Below are positions 34,705 through 43,217 of a DNA stretch of 64,000 bases, in pieces; positions within the stretch are counted from its first letter, which is position 1, and each line of letters opens with the position of its first letter. The stretch is from Rhizobium oryzicola (lineage in GTDB: Bacteria; Pseudomonadota; Alphaproteobacteria; Rhizobiales; Rhizobiaceae): assembly GCF_030504645.1 (NCBI RefSeq), contig NZ_JAUKWQ010000013.1, positions 1-64,000 of the forward strand, written 5' to 3'. The notes under the pieces were generated by a model, which saw only the letters and a list, made by a program, of their open reading frames with translations, was not told the origin of the DNA and made no database searches. The position numbers and the translations under genes were made by a program.

Positions 34705-35344
34705 ACACCGCTGACGAAATCATCTTAACGCCGGCTGCCCCAAAGACCAGCGCCATCAGCGCATCCATCGGGCGGCGAACACCTTGGTAGAGGCGTGCGG
34801 CCCGCGTGGTAGAAAACAGCAGGGCGTAGCTCATGAAAACGGTAAAGCCGGTCACGAGGCAACCGCCAACGATCAACGCCACCATGATCGGCGGCGCTTC
34901 CGGCGGAAGCCCGACCGCGATCGTTGCAAGCCAGCCGAAGATCGCTTTTGGATTGGTGATGTGAATGGCATAGCCAGCCATGAACGTACGCGAAAGTGGC
35001 GCCTCCGCGACGTCAGTCTTGAGGCTCTGCATGCTTCCGGCCCTGAATGCGCTGCGCATGGCCTTCAAGGCCAGGTAGATCATGTAGAGACCGCCGACGA
35101 TCTTCAGAACCTGCAGGACCTCGCCGTATCGAGCCAGAACGGCAGAGAGGCCGAGCGCCGCCGACATGGCCCAGGTGAAAGAACCTCCAAAGATGCCAAG
35201 TGCCAGAATGATGGCGCGCTTGCGACCCTGATGAATGGCGGTGCCGATAATCGCCATATTGGCAGGGCCGGGACTAGCCACGGCAACCATATAAATCATG
35301 TAGGCAGCAGCGACCTGCGGCAGATGCGAGAGAAGATCGGACAT
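34703..35344 (-). CDS. LysE/RhtB-family amino acid exporter
   Basis: The 213-residue inner-membrane exporter begins with the hallmark VAVASPGPANMAIIGTAIHQGRKRAI (SPGPN-like). About six hydrophobic helices follow, with GGLYMIYLALKAMRSAF and HITNPKAIFGWLA, both typical of RhtB-type exporters. The substrate is likely a neutral or basic amino acid. It lies 104 bases downstream of ispA on the same strand with no evident terminator between them. Confidence 0.9.
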   Translation of the reverse strand: MSDLLSHLPQVAAAYMIYMVAVASPGPANMAIIGTAIHQGRKRAIILALGIFGGSFTWAMSAALGLSAVLARYGEVLQVLKIVGGLYMIYLALKAMRSAFRAGSMQSLKTDVAEAPLSRTFMAGYAIHITNPKAIFGWLATIAVGLPPEAPPIMVALIVGGCLVTGFTVFMSYALLFSTTRAARLYQGVRRPMDALMALVFGAAGVKMISSAV

Positions 35345-35448
35345 GGGCGAAGCTCAACGTTAGAGATCTCGCCCACGCTAAAGGGAATGCGCAGGAAGAT
35401 CACACGAGGATTTGTGATCTCATCCGTCAGCTATTGTGATGGATGGAG

Positions 35449-36363
35449 TCAACTGGTCCGGTTCGCCACGAAGCGTGCCGCATCCACCAGTATGGATGCT
35501 TTCTCACCGTAAGGCTCCAACAGAGCGACTGCCTGTTCCACTAGGCGGTCCAGTTCGCTTTCCGCCCAGGCCTGTCCATGCAGCGCCACAAGCGTGCCCT
35601 TGCCACGTGCGGCATCCTTGCCGGCCGCTTTGCCAAGGGTGGCTGCATCGGAGGTGAGATCGAGAAGGTCATCCGCCAATTGGAAAGCGCGCCCGATCAC
35701 CTCACCAAAGCTTCGCATACGGTGACGGTCTTGCACTGGCGTGCCAGCGATGATCGCACCCGCTTCGCAGGCAAAGCGCAAAAGCGCACCTGTTTTCATG
35801 GATTGCAGAAGAACGATGCCCGCTTCATCCGGCGCCTGCTTTTCCGCCTGCAGGTCGAGCGCCTGACCACCCGCCATGCCGCCGACACCACTGGCGCGCG
35901 CGAGTTCCAGCACCAGTTGCGTCTTGGCCGCATCGGGGAGATTGGTTTCCGGTGCGGCAATGATATCGAAGGCAAGGGTGAGAAGGCTGTCGCCCGCCAG
36001 AATGGCAGTCGCCTCGTCAAACGCGATATGCACCGTCGGCTTGCCGCGCCTCAGGTCGTCATCATCCATGGCCGGCAGATCGTCATGCACCAGCGAATAG
36101 CTGTGAAGACATTCCAGCGCACAACCGACCCGAAGTGCCGCCTCGCCACCGGCGCCGAAAAGTTCGGCACTTTGCACGACCAGGAAAGGCCGCAGGCGCT
36201 TGCCGCCATTCAGCGCACCATGCCGCATGGCATTCAGCAACGTCTGAGGTCTTGCGATTTCCCCGGAAGCGGGGCCAGAGGACAGGATATCGTCCATCAT
36301 GGCCTCGACACGTCGGGCATTGGCAATCAGGACGGCTTCAAATGTGGCAGGCTGTGCGGTCAT
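35449..36363 (-). CDS. ispA: Polyprenyl (farnesyl/geranyl) diphosphate synthase
   Basis: The 304-residue trans-prenyltransferase has both Asp-rich motifs: HDDLPAMDDDDLRRGKP (first) and LADDLLDLTSD (second), plus GGKRLRPFLVVQ binding IPP and GQALDL. The two residues between the first aspartates (LP) and the length fit farnesyl diphosphate synthases. The start at 36363 has AAGGAG seven bases upstream; the longer frame to 36816 overlaps the divergent mtgA. It uses the isoprenoid units made by the MEP pathway (ispG in this window). Confidence 0.94.
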   Translation of the reverse strand: MTAQPATFEAVLIANARRVEAMMDDILSSGPASGEIARPQTLLNAMRHGALNGGKRLRPFLVVQSAELFGAGGEAALRVGCALECLHSYSLVHDDLPAMDDDDLRRGKPTVHIAFDEATAILAGDSLLTLAFDIIAAPETNLPDAAKTQLVLELARASGVGGMAGGQALDLQAEKQAPDEAGIVLLQSMKTGALLRFACEAGAIIAGTPVQDRHRMRSFGEVIGRAFQLADDLLDLTSDAATLGKAAGKDAARGKGTLVALHGQAWAESELDRLVEQAVALLEPYGEKASILVDAARFVANRTS

Positions 36364-36504
36364 GCAGGCTCCTTGCCATGGCTCTTTGTCGCATGCAACG
36401 GCGAAGCAGGGTTCAGCCCGCCTGACAATGCGATGCTGCAAGTTTCGCGTCATCCACTGGCCATTGGAAAGATCTGCGGTTATGTAGATTTCAGGTCGGC
36501 AAAG

Positions 36505-37260
36505 ATGAGTGGCATGGTGGATATCGCACCCGAGCGGCAGTCCGAAGAGGAGGAGCCCCTGGCAAGCCTTCGCGAGGACAGCAGGGTCAGGATCTGGTTG
36601 CGCCGGATTGCCCTTGCGCTTGGCGCTCTCCTGCTTTTGCCCTACGTCCTCACCATTCTCTACGCCCCATCCTTTACCCATCCTGTCTCCACGCTGATGC
36701 TGGCGGATCTCGCACTGTTTCGCGGGTATGAGCGACAATGGGTGCCGCTGGATCGGATTTCTCCTGTGCTCGTCAAATCCGTCATGATGTCCGAGGATGG
36801 CCAGTTCTGCGCCCATAATGGTGTCGACTGGGTGCAGATGCGCGGCGTGGTGGAAGATGCCATGCAGGGAGAGCCGACGCGCGGCGCCAGTACCATTGCC
36901 ATGCAGACCTCGAAGAACCTGTTTCTGTGGAACAGCCGCTCCTTTATCCGCAAAGGGCTCGAGGTTCCGATCGCACTATGGGTCGACCTGATCTGGTCGA
37001 AGAAGCGCGTGATGGAAGTTTATCTCAACATCGCCGAATGGGGTCCTGGCGTTTATGGTATTGAGGCCGCAGCACGTCATTATTTCCATGTACCCGCGTC
37101 CAGCCTTACCCCCCGACAAGCCTCGCTTCTGGCTGTTGCCCTGCCCAATCCCTTTACACGGGTTGCCAGCAAGCCCGGTCGCGGCATGCAGCGTCTGGCC
37201 ATGACGGTGCAGGCCCGAGCCCGCGCCTCGGGTGATTACATCAAGTGTATTTATCCCTGA
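36505..37260 (+). CDS. mtgA: Monofunctional biosynthetic peptidoglycan transglycosylase
   Basis: The 251-residue GT51 enzyme polymerises lipid II into glycan strands. A single membrane helix (RIALALGALLLLPYVLTILYA) follows a short acidic cytoplasmic tail. The catalytic Glu is in MMSEDGQFCAHNGVD, and the family motifs RGASTIAMQTSKNLFLW, KKRVMEVYLNIAEWGPGVYGIEAAA and ARHYFHVPASSLTPRQASLLA follow in order. No transpeptidase domain is present. The start is either 36505 or 36514; neither has a clear Shine-Dalgarno. It is divergent from ispA. Confidence 0.95.
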   Translation: MSGMVDIAPERQSEEEEPLASLREDSRVRIWLRRIALALGALLLLPYVLTILYAPSFTHPVSTLMLADLALFRGYERQWVPLDRISPVLVKSVMMSEDGQFCAHNGVDWVQMRGVVEDAMQGEPTRGASTIAMQTSKNLFLWNSRSFIRKGLEVPIALWVDLIWSKKRVMEVYLNIAEWGPGVYGIEAAARHYFHVPASSLTPRQASLLAVALPNPFTRVASKPGRGMQRLAMTVQARARASGDYIKCIYP

Positions 37261-37332
37261 TGTCAGCAATTATCATTGGCGTCACATACGCTTTCTTCCT
37301 AGATTTCTAAGGTCAAAACCGGGGAGGCAATC

Positions 37333-37980
37333 ATGGACGGGCTTGTTCTTTACATCGCCAACAAGAACTATTCTTCCTGGTCGTTCAGGCCATGGATTGC
37401 GTTGAAGGCCGCCAGCATCCCCTTCGAGGAGGTGCTGATACCCTTCAACGATGACGCCTCCAACCCGAAGTTCCATGAGATTTCGCCCACCGGCAAGGTT
37501 CCAGTCCTGCATCATGGCAGCCTGCGGGTATGGGAATCGCTGGCCATCATCGAATATGCGGCAGACCTTTATCCGGATGCCGGCCTGTGGCCCTTCGATC
37601 CCGCGGACAAGGCCATGGCGCGTTCCATTTCCATGGAAATGCTATCAGGCTTTCGCGCCTTGCGAAGTGCCTGCCCGATGAACATCCGGCGCGAGAAGAA
37701 GGCGATCGACCTTCCTGACGGCGTGGCGCAAGACGTGGCGCGGATCACCACGATCTGGAAGACCATGCGACAGCGTTCCGGCGGTCCCTTCCTGTTCGGA
37801 GCCTTTTCGGCGGCGGATGCCATGTATGCTCCGATCGTCAACCGTCTTGACGTCTATGACTTCTCGGTTGATGAGGACACAGCCGCCTACATGGCCGCCA
37901 TGAAGAACCACCCCGCCTGGCAGGAATGGGAAACGGCGGCACGCGCCGAAAGTTGGATCGTGCCTGCCGACGAGGCCTGA
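37333..37980 (+). CDS. Glutathione S-transferase family protein
   Basis: The 215-residue cytosolic protein has an N-terminal thioredoxin-like domain (LVLYIANKNYSSWSFRPWIALKAA). The candidate catalytic Ser lies in SSWS, and the cis-Pro and glutathione contact in GKVPVLHHG plus WESLAIIEYAA. A helical C-terminal half follows with FGAFSAADAMYAPIVNRL. It is of the YfcF/YibF-like or beta/zeta-like type; the substrate is unknown. GGGGAGG precedes the ATG. Confidence 0.9.
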   Translation: MDGLVLYIANKNYSSWSFRPWIALKAASIPFEEVLIPFNDDASNPKFHEISPTGKVPVLHHGSLRVWESLAIIEYAADLYPDAGLWPFDPADKAMARSISMEMLSGFRALRSACPMNIRREKKAIDLPDGVAQDVARITTIWKTMRQRSGGPFLFGAFSAADAMYAPIVNRLDVYDFSVDEDTAAYMAAMKNHPAWQEWETAARAESWIVPADEA

Positions 37981-38130
37981 TTCGCGTTAGCAGGAAAAAA
38001 TCGGCTCAGGGACTGGTCAAGCCCACGTTTGACATGTATAAGCGCCGCAATTTCCGGGATCGAGACATGTGTCAGTCCGGCCTCATGCTGGCCGCGGATC
38101 ATGTTTTGCACGACAATTGGAGTAACGAGA

Positions 38131-38316
38131 ATGGCTGTACCGAAGAGAAAAACAAGCCCGTCCAAGCGCGGTATGCGCCGCTCTGCTGATGCGCTGAAGG
38201 CTTCCACCTACGTTGAAGACAAGAACTCCGGCGAACTGCGCCGTCCGCACCACATCGACCTGAAGACGGGCATGTATCGCGGTCGTCAGGTTCTGACGCC
38301 GAAGGAAAGCGCATAA
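38131..38316 (+). CDS. rpmF: 50S ribosomal protein L32
   Basis: The 61-residue basic protein starts MAVPKRKTSPSKRGMRRS and ends GMYRGRQVLTPKESA, as typical for alphaproteobacterial L32. The zinc-type cysteines of some L32 variants are absent. The upstream frame to 38029 is spurious; GGAG lies nine bases before the ATG. It is followed by a strong terminator, so it is probably monocistronic. Confidence 0.97.
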   Translation: MAVPKRKTSPSKRGMRRSADALKASTYVEDKNSGELRRPHHIDLKTGMYRGRQVLTPKESA

Positions 38317-38336
38317 GCGTTTCCGATCATGCATTT

Positions 38337-38362
38337 AAAGGCCGGCTTTGCCGGCCTTTTTT
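38337..38362 (+). terminator. Rho-independent terminator of rpmF
   Basis: AAAGGCCGGC (38337-38346) and GCCGGCCTTT (38350-38359) form a perfect 10-bp stem with a 3-base loop, followed by T to 38362. Confidence 0.95.
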
Positions 38363-38442
38363 ATTGCCTGCTCTGGCTGGTAATTCGAGCCGGATAGAGA
38401 TCAGCCGGTATCATCCTCCGGCTGACGCTCATGAGCGGGGGA

Positions 38443-39021
38443 TCAGGAGCCGAGGCTATCCAGGCGGTTCTGCAAGCTCTTCAGCTGCTCTTTCAGCTCA
38501 TCCAAATCTTTAGCGTCAGGCGCCTTCTTCTGCTCGGCCTGCGGCGCCGTGAATGGTGAGAACATCTGCATGGCCTGACGGAACATATCCGTATTACGCC
38601 GCACCTGCTCTTCCATCATCTGAATCGGTACCTGCAGGTTCTTGGTGAGCGGCGTATCGCCGAAGGCGCGTGTCATCTGTTCGCGCATCTGCACCTGCTG
38701 ATCCGCAAACGTCTTCATGGAGTGTTCCAGGAAAGTCGGCACGACCATCTGCATCTGGTCGCCGTAATAGGAGATCAGCTGACGGAGGAATGAGATCGGC
38801 AGAAGCGTATTTCCGGTTTTGGATTCCTGTTCGAAGATGATTTGCGTCAGCACGGAGTGGGTGATGTCTTCTCCGCTCTTGGCATCCTGAACTATAAAAT
38901 CCTCGCCCTTCTTCACCATCTTGGCCAGGTCTTCCAGCGTCACATAGGTGCTGGTACCGGTATTGTAGAGGCGGCGGTTGGCATATTTTTTAATGACAAC
39001 GTCACCTTCCGTCTTCGCCAT
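38443..39021 (-). CDS. phaR: Polyhydroxyalkanoate synthesis regulator PhaR
   Basis: The 192-residue repressor binds both PHB granules and promoters of pha and phasin genes. The N-terminal DNA-binding domain reads VIKKYANRRLYNTGTSTYVTLEDLAKMV. The next domain (DITHSVLTQIIFEQESKTGNTLLPISFLRQLI) is the PHB-accumulation regulatory repeat. The C-terminus is Gln/Lys-rich and likely coiled. It is divergent from phaA-phaB, the classic arrangement in Rhizobiaceae. Confidence 0.95.
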   Translation of the reverse strand: MAKTEGDVVIKKYANRRLYNTGTSTYVTLEDLAKMVKKGEDFIVQDAKSGEDITHSVLTQIIFEQESKTGNTLLPISFLRQLISYYGDQMQMVVPTFLEHSMKTFADQQVQMREQMTRAFGDTPLTKNLQVPIQMMEEQVRRNTDMFRQAMQMFSPFTAPQAEQKKAPDAKDLDELKEQLKSLQNRLDSLGS

Positions 39022-39412
39022 GTTTCCCTCCTGATCGCGTCGACATGATGTATGGGTCGACAGGTTTCTCCCATGCCGACCTTACGCTCAAAACCTCTGA
39101 GCTTACAATGGGTTTGTGCACCGCAGTAGGAGAACCCATTCAACCTATGCAATCCTAGGTCTTTTAACAGTGAGAACAACGTCAATAACAGCTACTCTGA
39201 TTTGCCTAGCGGATTGTTTTGACCGCAAATTAACAGTCCGGGATCATCGAGCCCACAAGGGTTTTCTGTGGGGCAAAGGCGCAACATGCAAAGTCGCCAC
39301 AACCACAGGTTTTTAACAATTAGTACAATTTCATAAAGGGATGGCGTTTGACTTGGCTGAAAAGCTTTGTCAGTCTCCGGCAAAACAACGCTCAAGTTGG
39401 AGGAGAATTTTC
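39022..39412. other. phaR-phaA divergent control region
   Basis: A 391-base non-coding region. Two GTCGAC hexamers (39039-39044 and 39056-39061) flank 11 bases just upstream of phaR. A second dyad AATGGGTT / AACCCATT (39107-39114, 39133-39140) lies further in. No open frame of interest was seen. PhaR or other regulators may act here, but no site is assigned. Confidence 0.5.
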
Positions 39413-40594
39413 ATGGCCCAGCCTTCCATCGTCATCGCATCGGCAGCGCGAACAGCCGTCGGTTCGTTCAACGGCGCCTTCGGCAACATTCCTGCACATG
39501 AGCTGGGCGCAGCTGCCATCAAGGGCGCGCTTGAGCGCGCCAAGGTGGATGCCGGTGAAGTCGACGAAGTGATCCTTGGTCAGGTGCTGCCGGCAGGCGA
39601 AGGCCAGAACCCGGCCCGTCAGGCGGCTATGAAGGCAGGCGCACCGAAGGAAGCAACGGCTTGGGGTGTTAACCAGCTCTGCGGCTCGGGCCTGCGCGCG
39701 GTTGCCCTTGGCATGCAGCAGATCGCCCTTGGCGATGCAAAGATCATCGTAGCCGGTGGCCAGGAATCCATGTCCATGGCGCCGCATTGCGCCCATCTTC
39801 GCAATGGCACGAAGATGGGCGACATGAAGATGATCGATACCATGATCAAGGATGGCCTGACGGATGCCTTTTACGGCTACCATATGGGCATCACCGCAGA
39901 GAATATCGCGCGCCAGTGGCAGCTGACCCGCGATGAGCAGGACGAATTCGCCGTCGCTTCACAAAACAAGGCGGAAGCCGCCCAGAAGGCCGGACGATTC
40001 GCGGATGAAATCATTCCCTTCATCGTCAAGGGTCGCAAGGGCGACGTGACTGTCGACGCCGATGAGTACATCCGAGCAGGCGCGACGCTGGAGTCCATGA
40101 CAAAACTGCGCCCTGCCTTCGACAAGGAAGGCACCGTCACCGCCGGCAACGCATCCGGGATCAACGATGGCGCTGCCGCAGCAGTTCTGATGAGCGAAGC
40201 CGAAGCATCCCGTCGCGGCATTCAGCCTCTGGCTCGCATCGTGTCCTGGGCAACCGCGGGCGTGGATCCGCAGATCATGGGCACAGGCCCGATCCCGGCC
40301 TCCCGCAAGGCACTGGAAAGAGCCGGCTGGTCGGTTTCCGACCTCGATCTCGTGGAAGCGAACGAAGCCTTTGCGGCCCAGGCCTGCGCCGTCAACAAGG
40401 ACATGGGTTGGGACCCTTCCATCGTCAACGTCAACGGCGGTGCCATTGCGATCGGTCACCCGATCGGCGCATCGGGTGCGCGCGTGCTTAACACGCTCCT
40501 GTTCGAGCTGAAGCGCCGCGGCGCCAAGAGGGGCCTGGCAACGCTCTGCATCGGCGGCGGCATGGGCGTCGCAATGTGCGTTGAGGCACTCTGA
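39413..40594 (+). CDS. phaA: Acetyl-CoA C-acetyltransferase (beta-ketothiolase)
   Basis: The 393-residue biosynthetic thiolase condenses two acetyl-CoA to acetoacetyl-CoA for PHB. The nucleophilic Cys is in VNQLCGSGLRAVALG (~Cys88), the His in NGGAIAIGHPIGASGAR and the second Cys in LATLCIGGGMGVAM. GGAGGAG lies just before the ATG at 39413; the frame from 39341 is too long. It is 65 bases before phaB on the same strand. Confidence 0.96.
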   Translation: MAQPSIVIASAARTAVGSFNGAFGNIPAHELGAAAIKGALERAKVDAGEVDEVILGQVLPAGEGQNPARQAAMKAGAPKEATAWGVNQLCGSGLRAVALGMQQIALGDAKIIVAGGQESMSMAPHCAHLRNGTKMGDMKMIDTMIKDGLTDAFYGYHMGITAENIARQWQLTRDEQDEFAVASQNKAEAAQKAGRFADEIIPFIVKGRKGDVTVDADEYIRAGATLESMTKLRPAFDKEGTVTAGNASGINDGAAAAVLMSEAEASRRGIQPLARIVSWATAGVDPQIMGTGPIPASRKALERAGWSVSDLDLVEANEAFAAQACAVNKDMGWDPSIVNVNGGAIAIGHPIGASGARVLNTLLFELKRRGAKRGLATLCIGGGMGVAMCVEAL

Positions 40595-40659
40595 GTATCC
40601 ATCGTCTTAATTGATCAGCCGACCACGGAAGAAGGGCCAGAGCTGGCACAGGGGGGAAT

Positions 40660-41385
40660 ATGGAAAGAGTAGCATTGGTATCTGGCGGCACGCGTGGAAT
40701 TGGTGCCGCCATCTCGATTGCGTTGAAGGCTGCCGGCTATCAGGTAGCTGCCAATTATGCCGGCAATGACGAACGCGCGCGCGCATTCGAAGCGGAAACC
40801 GGCATCCAGGCCTTCAAGTGGGACGTGTCTTCCTACGAGGCCTGCGCAGAAGGCATTGCCAAGGTCGAAGCCGCCCTTGGGCCCGTCGATGTGTTGGTCA
40901 ACAATGCCGGCATCACGCGCGATGCCATGTTCCACAAGATGACCCCTGGCCAATGGTCCGAGGTCATCAACACCAACCTGACCGGCCTGTTCAACATGAC
41001 CCATCCGGTCTGGACGGGCATGCGGGACCGCAGCTTCGGCCGCATCATCAACATCTCCTCGATCAACGGTCAGAAGGGACAGATGGGGCAGGCCAATTAT
41101 TCTGCTGCCAAGGCAGGCGACATTGGCTTCACTAAGGCGCTGGCTCAGGAAGGGGCTTCCAAGAACATCACAGTCAATGCGATATGCCCCGGCTATATCG
41201 CCACGGAAATGGTGATGGCGGTTCCGGAAAAGGTGCTGAACGAGCGTATCATTCCGCAGATCCCCGTTGGCCGTCTCGGCCAGCCGGAGGAGATCGCCCG
41301 CTGCGTGGTGTTCCTGGCAGCGGACGAAGCCGGTTTTATCACCGGATCGACCATCACTGCTAATGGCGGACAATATTTCGTCTGA
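40660..41385 (+). CDS. phaB: Acetoacetyl-CoA reductase
   Basis: The 241-residue NADPH-dependent short-chain dehydrogenase reduces acetoacetyl-CoA to (R)-3-hydroxybutyryl-CoA, the PHB monomer. The cofactor site is SGGTRGIGAAIS, the NNAG motif is LVNNAGITRD, and the catalytic Ser-Tyr-Lys are in NISSINGQKGQMGQANYSAAKAG. GGGGGG-like purines precede the ATG. PHB synthase (phaC) is not in this window. The operon ends in a very stable hairpin. Confidence 0.96.
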   Translation: MERVALVSGGTRGIGAAISIALKAAGYQVAANYAGNDERARAFEAETGIQAFKWDVSSYEACAEGIAKVEAALGPVDVLVNNAGITRDAMFHKMTPGQWSEVINTNLTGLFNMTHPVWTGMRDRSFGRIINISSINGQKGQMGQANYSAAKAGDIGFTKALAQEGASKNITVNAICPGYIATEMVMAVPEKVLNERIIPQIPVGRLGQPEEIARCVVFLAADEAGFITGSTITANGGQYFV

Positions 41386-41397
41386 TTGAAAACACAG

Positions 41398-41440
41398 ACA
41401 AGCAAGCGGCCGGATACCAGATCCGGCCGCTTGCTTGTTT
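41398..41440. terminator. Perfect 18-bp hairpin terminator after phaB
   Basis: The bases 41398-41415 are perfectly complementary to 41421-41438, around a 5-base ACCAG loop, followed by TT. It sits 12 bases after the phaB stop and touches the stop of the convergent membrane-protein gene, so it can serve both directions. Confidence 0.85.
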
Positions 41441-41940
41441 CAGGCTTTGACGGATGACGGCCTGCGCGCGAAGTAGGACAGAGTGGTGAGCCCCATGAAG
41501 CCGAGTGATGCGCCGTTGAAGATGGTGCAGGCATCGGTCCACATTCGGGTCAGCGGCTGGTCAGGCGCGAGCGCCGACATGACGCCGCTGACGTAATTCA
41601 TCACAAACAGTCCAAAGTAGAGTCCGAGCGATACCCATTCGCCCGGCAACAACAGCCTTCCATCTTCGACCCATTGAGCAGAACGCCCAGGCTTCATCAC
41701 CATCATCAAGGCTATTCCGATGACCAGACCAGCAAGTGTCGTGAGAATGGAGGATGCGGACGCTTCGGTGATGAAAATGCGCCTTCCGGCCAGAAGCAGC
41801 GTCAACAGCGGCATGATAACAAGTGTCGCGGGGGAAATCAGCTGAGGCTTGGTTCGTTGCCAGCCTCTCCACATAAGGAAGGCCAGAAGCAGCCACACCC
41901 AGAAGGGCGTATGCAAAATTGTCTGGTAGATGAAAGTCAT
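41440..41940 (-). CDS. Membrane protein of unknown function (DUF6622-like)
   Basis: The 166-residue protein has about five hydrophobic helices. It begins MTFIYQTILHTPFWVWLLLAFLMWRG, continues with LVIMPLLTLLLAGRRIFIT and ends in a short basic tail (YFARRPSSVKA). GGAGAG precedes the ATG at 41940; the frame upstream is not supported. The opening resembles small integral-membrane proteins grouped as DUF6622. Function is unknown. Confidence 0.75.
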   Translation of the reverse strand: MTFIYQTILHTPFWVWLLLAFLMWRGWQRTKPQLISPATLVIMPLLTLLLAGRRIFITEASASSILTTLAGLVIGIALMMVMKPGRSAQWVEDGRLLLPGEWVSLGLYFGLFVMNYVSGVMSALAPDQPLTRMWTDACTIFNGASLGFMGLTTLSYFARRPSSVKA

Positions 41941-42083
41941 TGGGTCTCTCCGTTCAAAAAGGTCCTGAACGGAATGCCCTGCCCGGCCTGCAACCACATC
42001 TCAGGCTACGCGAATGCGAGGCCTGAATTCGTAAAACGGGGCGCTGGGAAATTGGCGCTTCGCCAATTGCAGCGACCACAAAA

Positions 42084-42110
42084 CAAAAACGCCGGGTCGA
42101 AACCCGGCGT
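42084..42110 (-). terminator. Terminator of the glycine-zipper lipoprotein gene
   Basis: On the minus strand ACGCCGGGT-TTCG-ACCCGGCGT is a 9-bp perfect stem with a tetraloop, followed by TTTTTG. Confidence 0.92.
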
Positions 42111-42131
42111 CCGTAGGCGTGAAGAATAATA

Positions 42132-42386
42132 TTAGCGGCAACGCGCTTCGTAAGTCCGGCCGTAACGGTCGCGATAGATGCAGTAGCCCTTGTGCTTCTG
42201 CGACTCGCCGATCGCTGCGCCAACCAGGCCACCTGCGACAGCGCCGACAGCCGCGCCACCCCAGCTGTTGGTCACAGCACCGCCGATGACCGCACCGGAG
42301 GCCGCACCAATGGCCGTGCCCTTTTCGGTCGTGGTGCATGATGCCAACGTTCCAACCATTGCAGCGACGAGCAAGATCTTCTTCAT
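42132..42386 (-). CDS. Small glycine-zipper lipoprotein
   Basis: An 84-residue precursor with lipoprotein signal MKKILLVAAMVGTLASC (lipidated Cys at 17). A glycine-zipper membrane segment follows (AIGAASGAVIGGAVTN, AAVGAVAGGLVGAAIG), then a short polar tail with Cys residues near the end (GYCIYRDRYGRTYEARC). Such YMGG/SlyB-like proteins associate with the outer membrane. It is likely monocistronic, with a terminator 20 bases downstream. Confidence 0.88.
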   Translation of the reverse strand: MKKILLVAAMVGTLASCTTTEKGTAIGAASGAVIGGAVTNSWGGAAVGAVAGGLVGAAIGESQKHKGYCIYRDRYGRTYEARCR

Positions 42387-42429
42387 AGTCCAGTTTCCTT
42401 CCCTTGCCTGATTGATAATATTCGACAGA

Positions 42430-42585
42430 TCAGATCCTGCCCATCAGCAGGAGAATAAGCAATATGATAACGACCAAACCCAGACCGCCGGAGGGGCCGT
42501 ATCCCCATCCACGACTATAGCCCCAGTTCGGAAGCGCGCCGACCAGCATTAAAATGAGGATGATGAGCAGGATCGTCCCAAGCAT
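42430..42585 (-). CDS. DUF3309 family micro-protein
   Basis: The 51-residue protein has two hydrophobic helices (MLGTILLIILILMLVGALP and LGLVVIILLILLLMGRI) joined by NWGYSRGWGYGPSGG. This is the DUF3309 pattern, conserved in many proteobacteria and without known function. GGAGAG lies upstream of the ATG. It sits between a glycine-zipper lipoprotein and another small membrane protein gene, all on the minus strand. Confidence 0.88.
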   Translation of the reverse strand: MLGTILLIILILMLVGALPNWGYSRGWGYGPSGGLGLVVIILLILLLMGRI

Positions 42586-42699
42586 GATGTTCTCTCCACT
42601 GCAACATGCGTTTGTCGTGCGGCGAGAACGCGGAGGGGAATTTTTTGTTCCATGCCAACGAGCAAGGCAATTCCCCCGGCGTTTAGGCGGCCCTGAAAC

Positions 42700-42894
42700 T
42701 CAGCGAATAAGGCGTCGGGATGCGAAGAGGATGCAAAGGCCGGCAAAGGCCAAAAGAGCGCCCCACAAGATCCAAGGGCTTTGATTGATCATGAAGCTGG
42801 AGGCCGGATAAGGGAAGATACCGGTGCCCTGCGCCATCCACAAAACACCCATGGCCACAGCCAGCACACCAAGAATGGTCAGGATTAACCGCAT
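42700..42894 (-). CDS. Small two-helix membrane protein
   Basis: The 64-residue hypothetical protein begins MRLILTILGVLAVAMGVLWM, has a loop AQGTGIFPYPASSFMINQ and a second helix ILWGALLAFAGLCILFASRR. GGAGG lies seven bases before the ATG at 42894. The frame to 42948 is too long. Similar short proteins are common in Rhizobiales; function is unknown. Confidence 0.8.
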   Translation of the reverse strand: MRLILTILGVLAVAMGVLWMAQGTGIFPYPASSFMINQSPWILWGALLAFAGLCILFASRRLIR

Positions 42895-43217
42895 CACAAC
42901 CTCCGCCCTGCTGACTGCTACTGTTAGTCTGGGAAGATGTGATAGCATGCCAAGCCGGCGCGCATTGTCACATCTTCGATATCGAACGCGTCATATTTCA
43001 GTCAGCAAGCAGTCGGAACAAAAACAGAATCCCGCGAGTCCCGATTCGTCGCCGATTCGTTCGCAACTCGTTTCAAAGATGATACGGCATCGTTAACGTC
43101 ACTGACGAAGATTCCCTGCTCAAAATCACCATCCTAAGCTCTTATTGCTTGCCTTATCGGCGCGGGATCGCCATGTGTTAGGCGGCCCTGCCGGTTCGGC
43201 GAGCGGCCGGACACGAT
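42895..43217. other. Non-coding region upstream of the helicase gene
   Basis: A 323-base stretch with no supported gene. It must hold promoters for the small membrane protein (minus) and the helicase (plus). No RNA or regulatory element was recognised. Confidence 0.5.

Noticed and set aside
38401..38425. 8-bp hairpin (TCAGCCGG / CCGGCTGA) downstream of phaR as a terminator
   Set aside because: No T run follows in the phaR direction, so it was not called.
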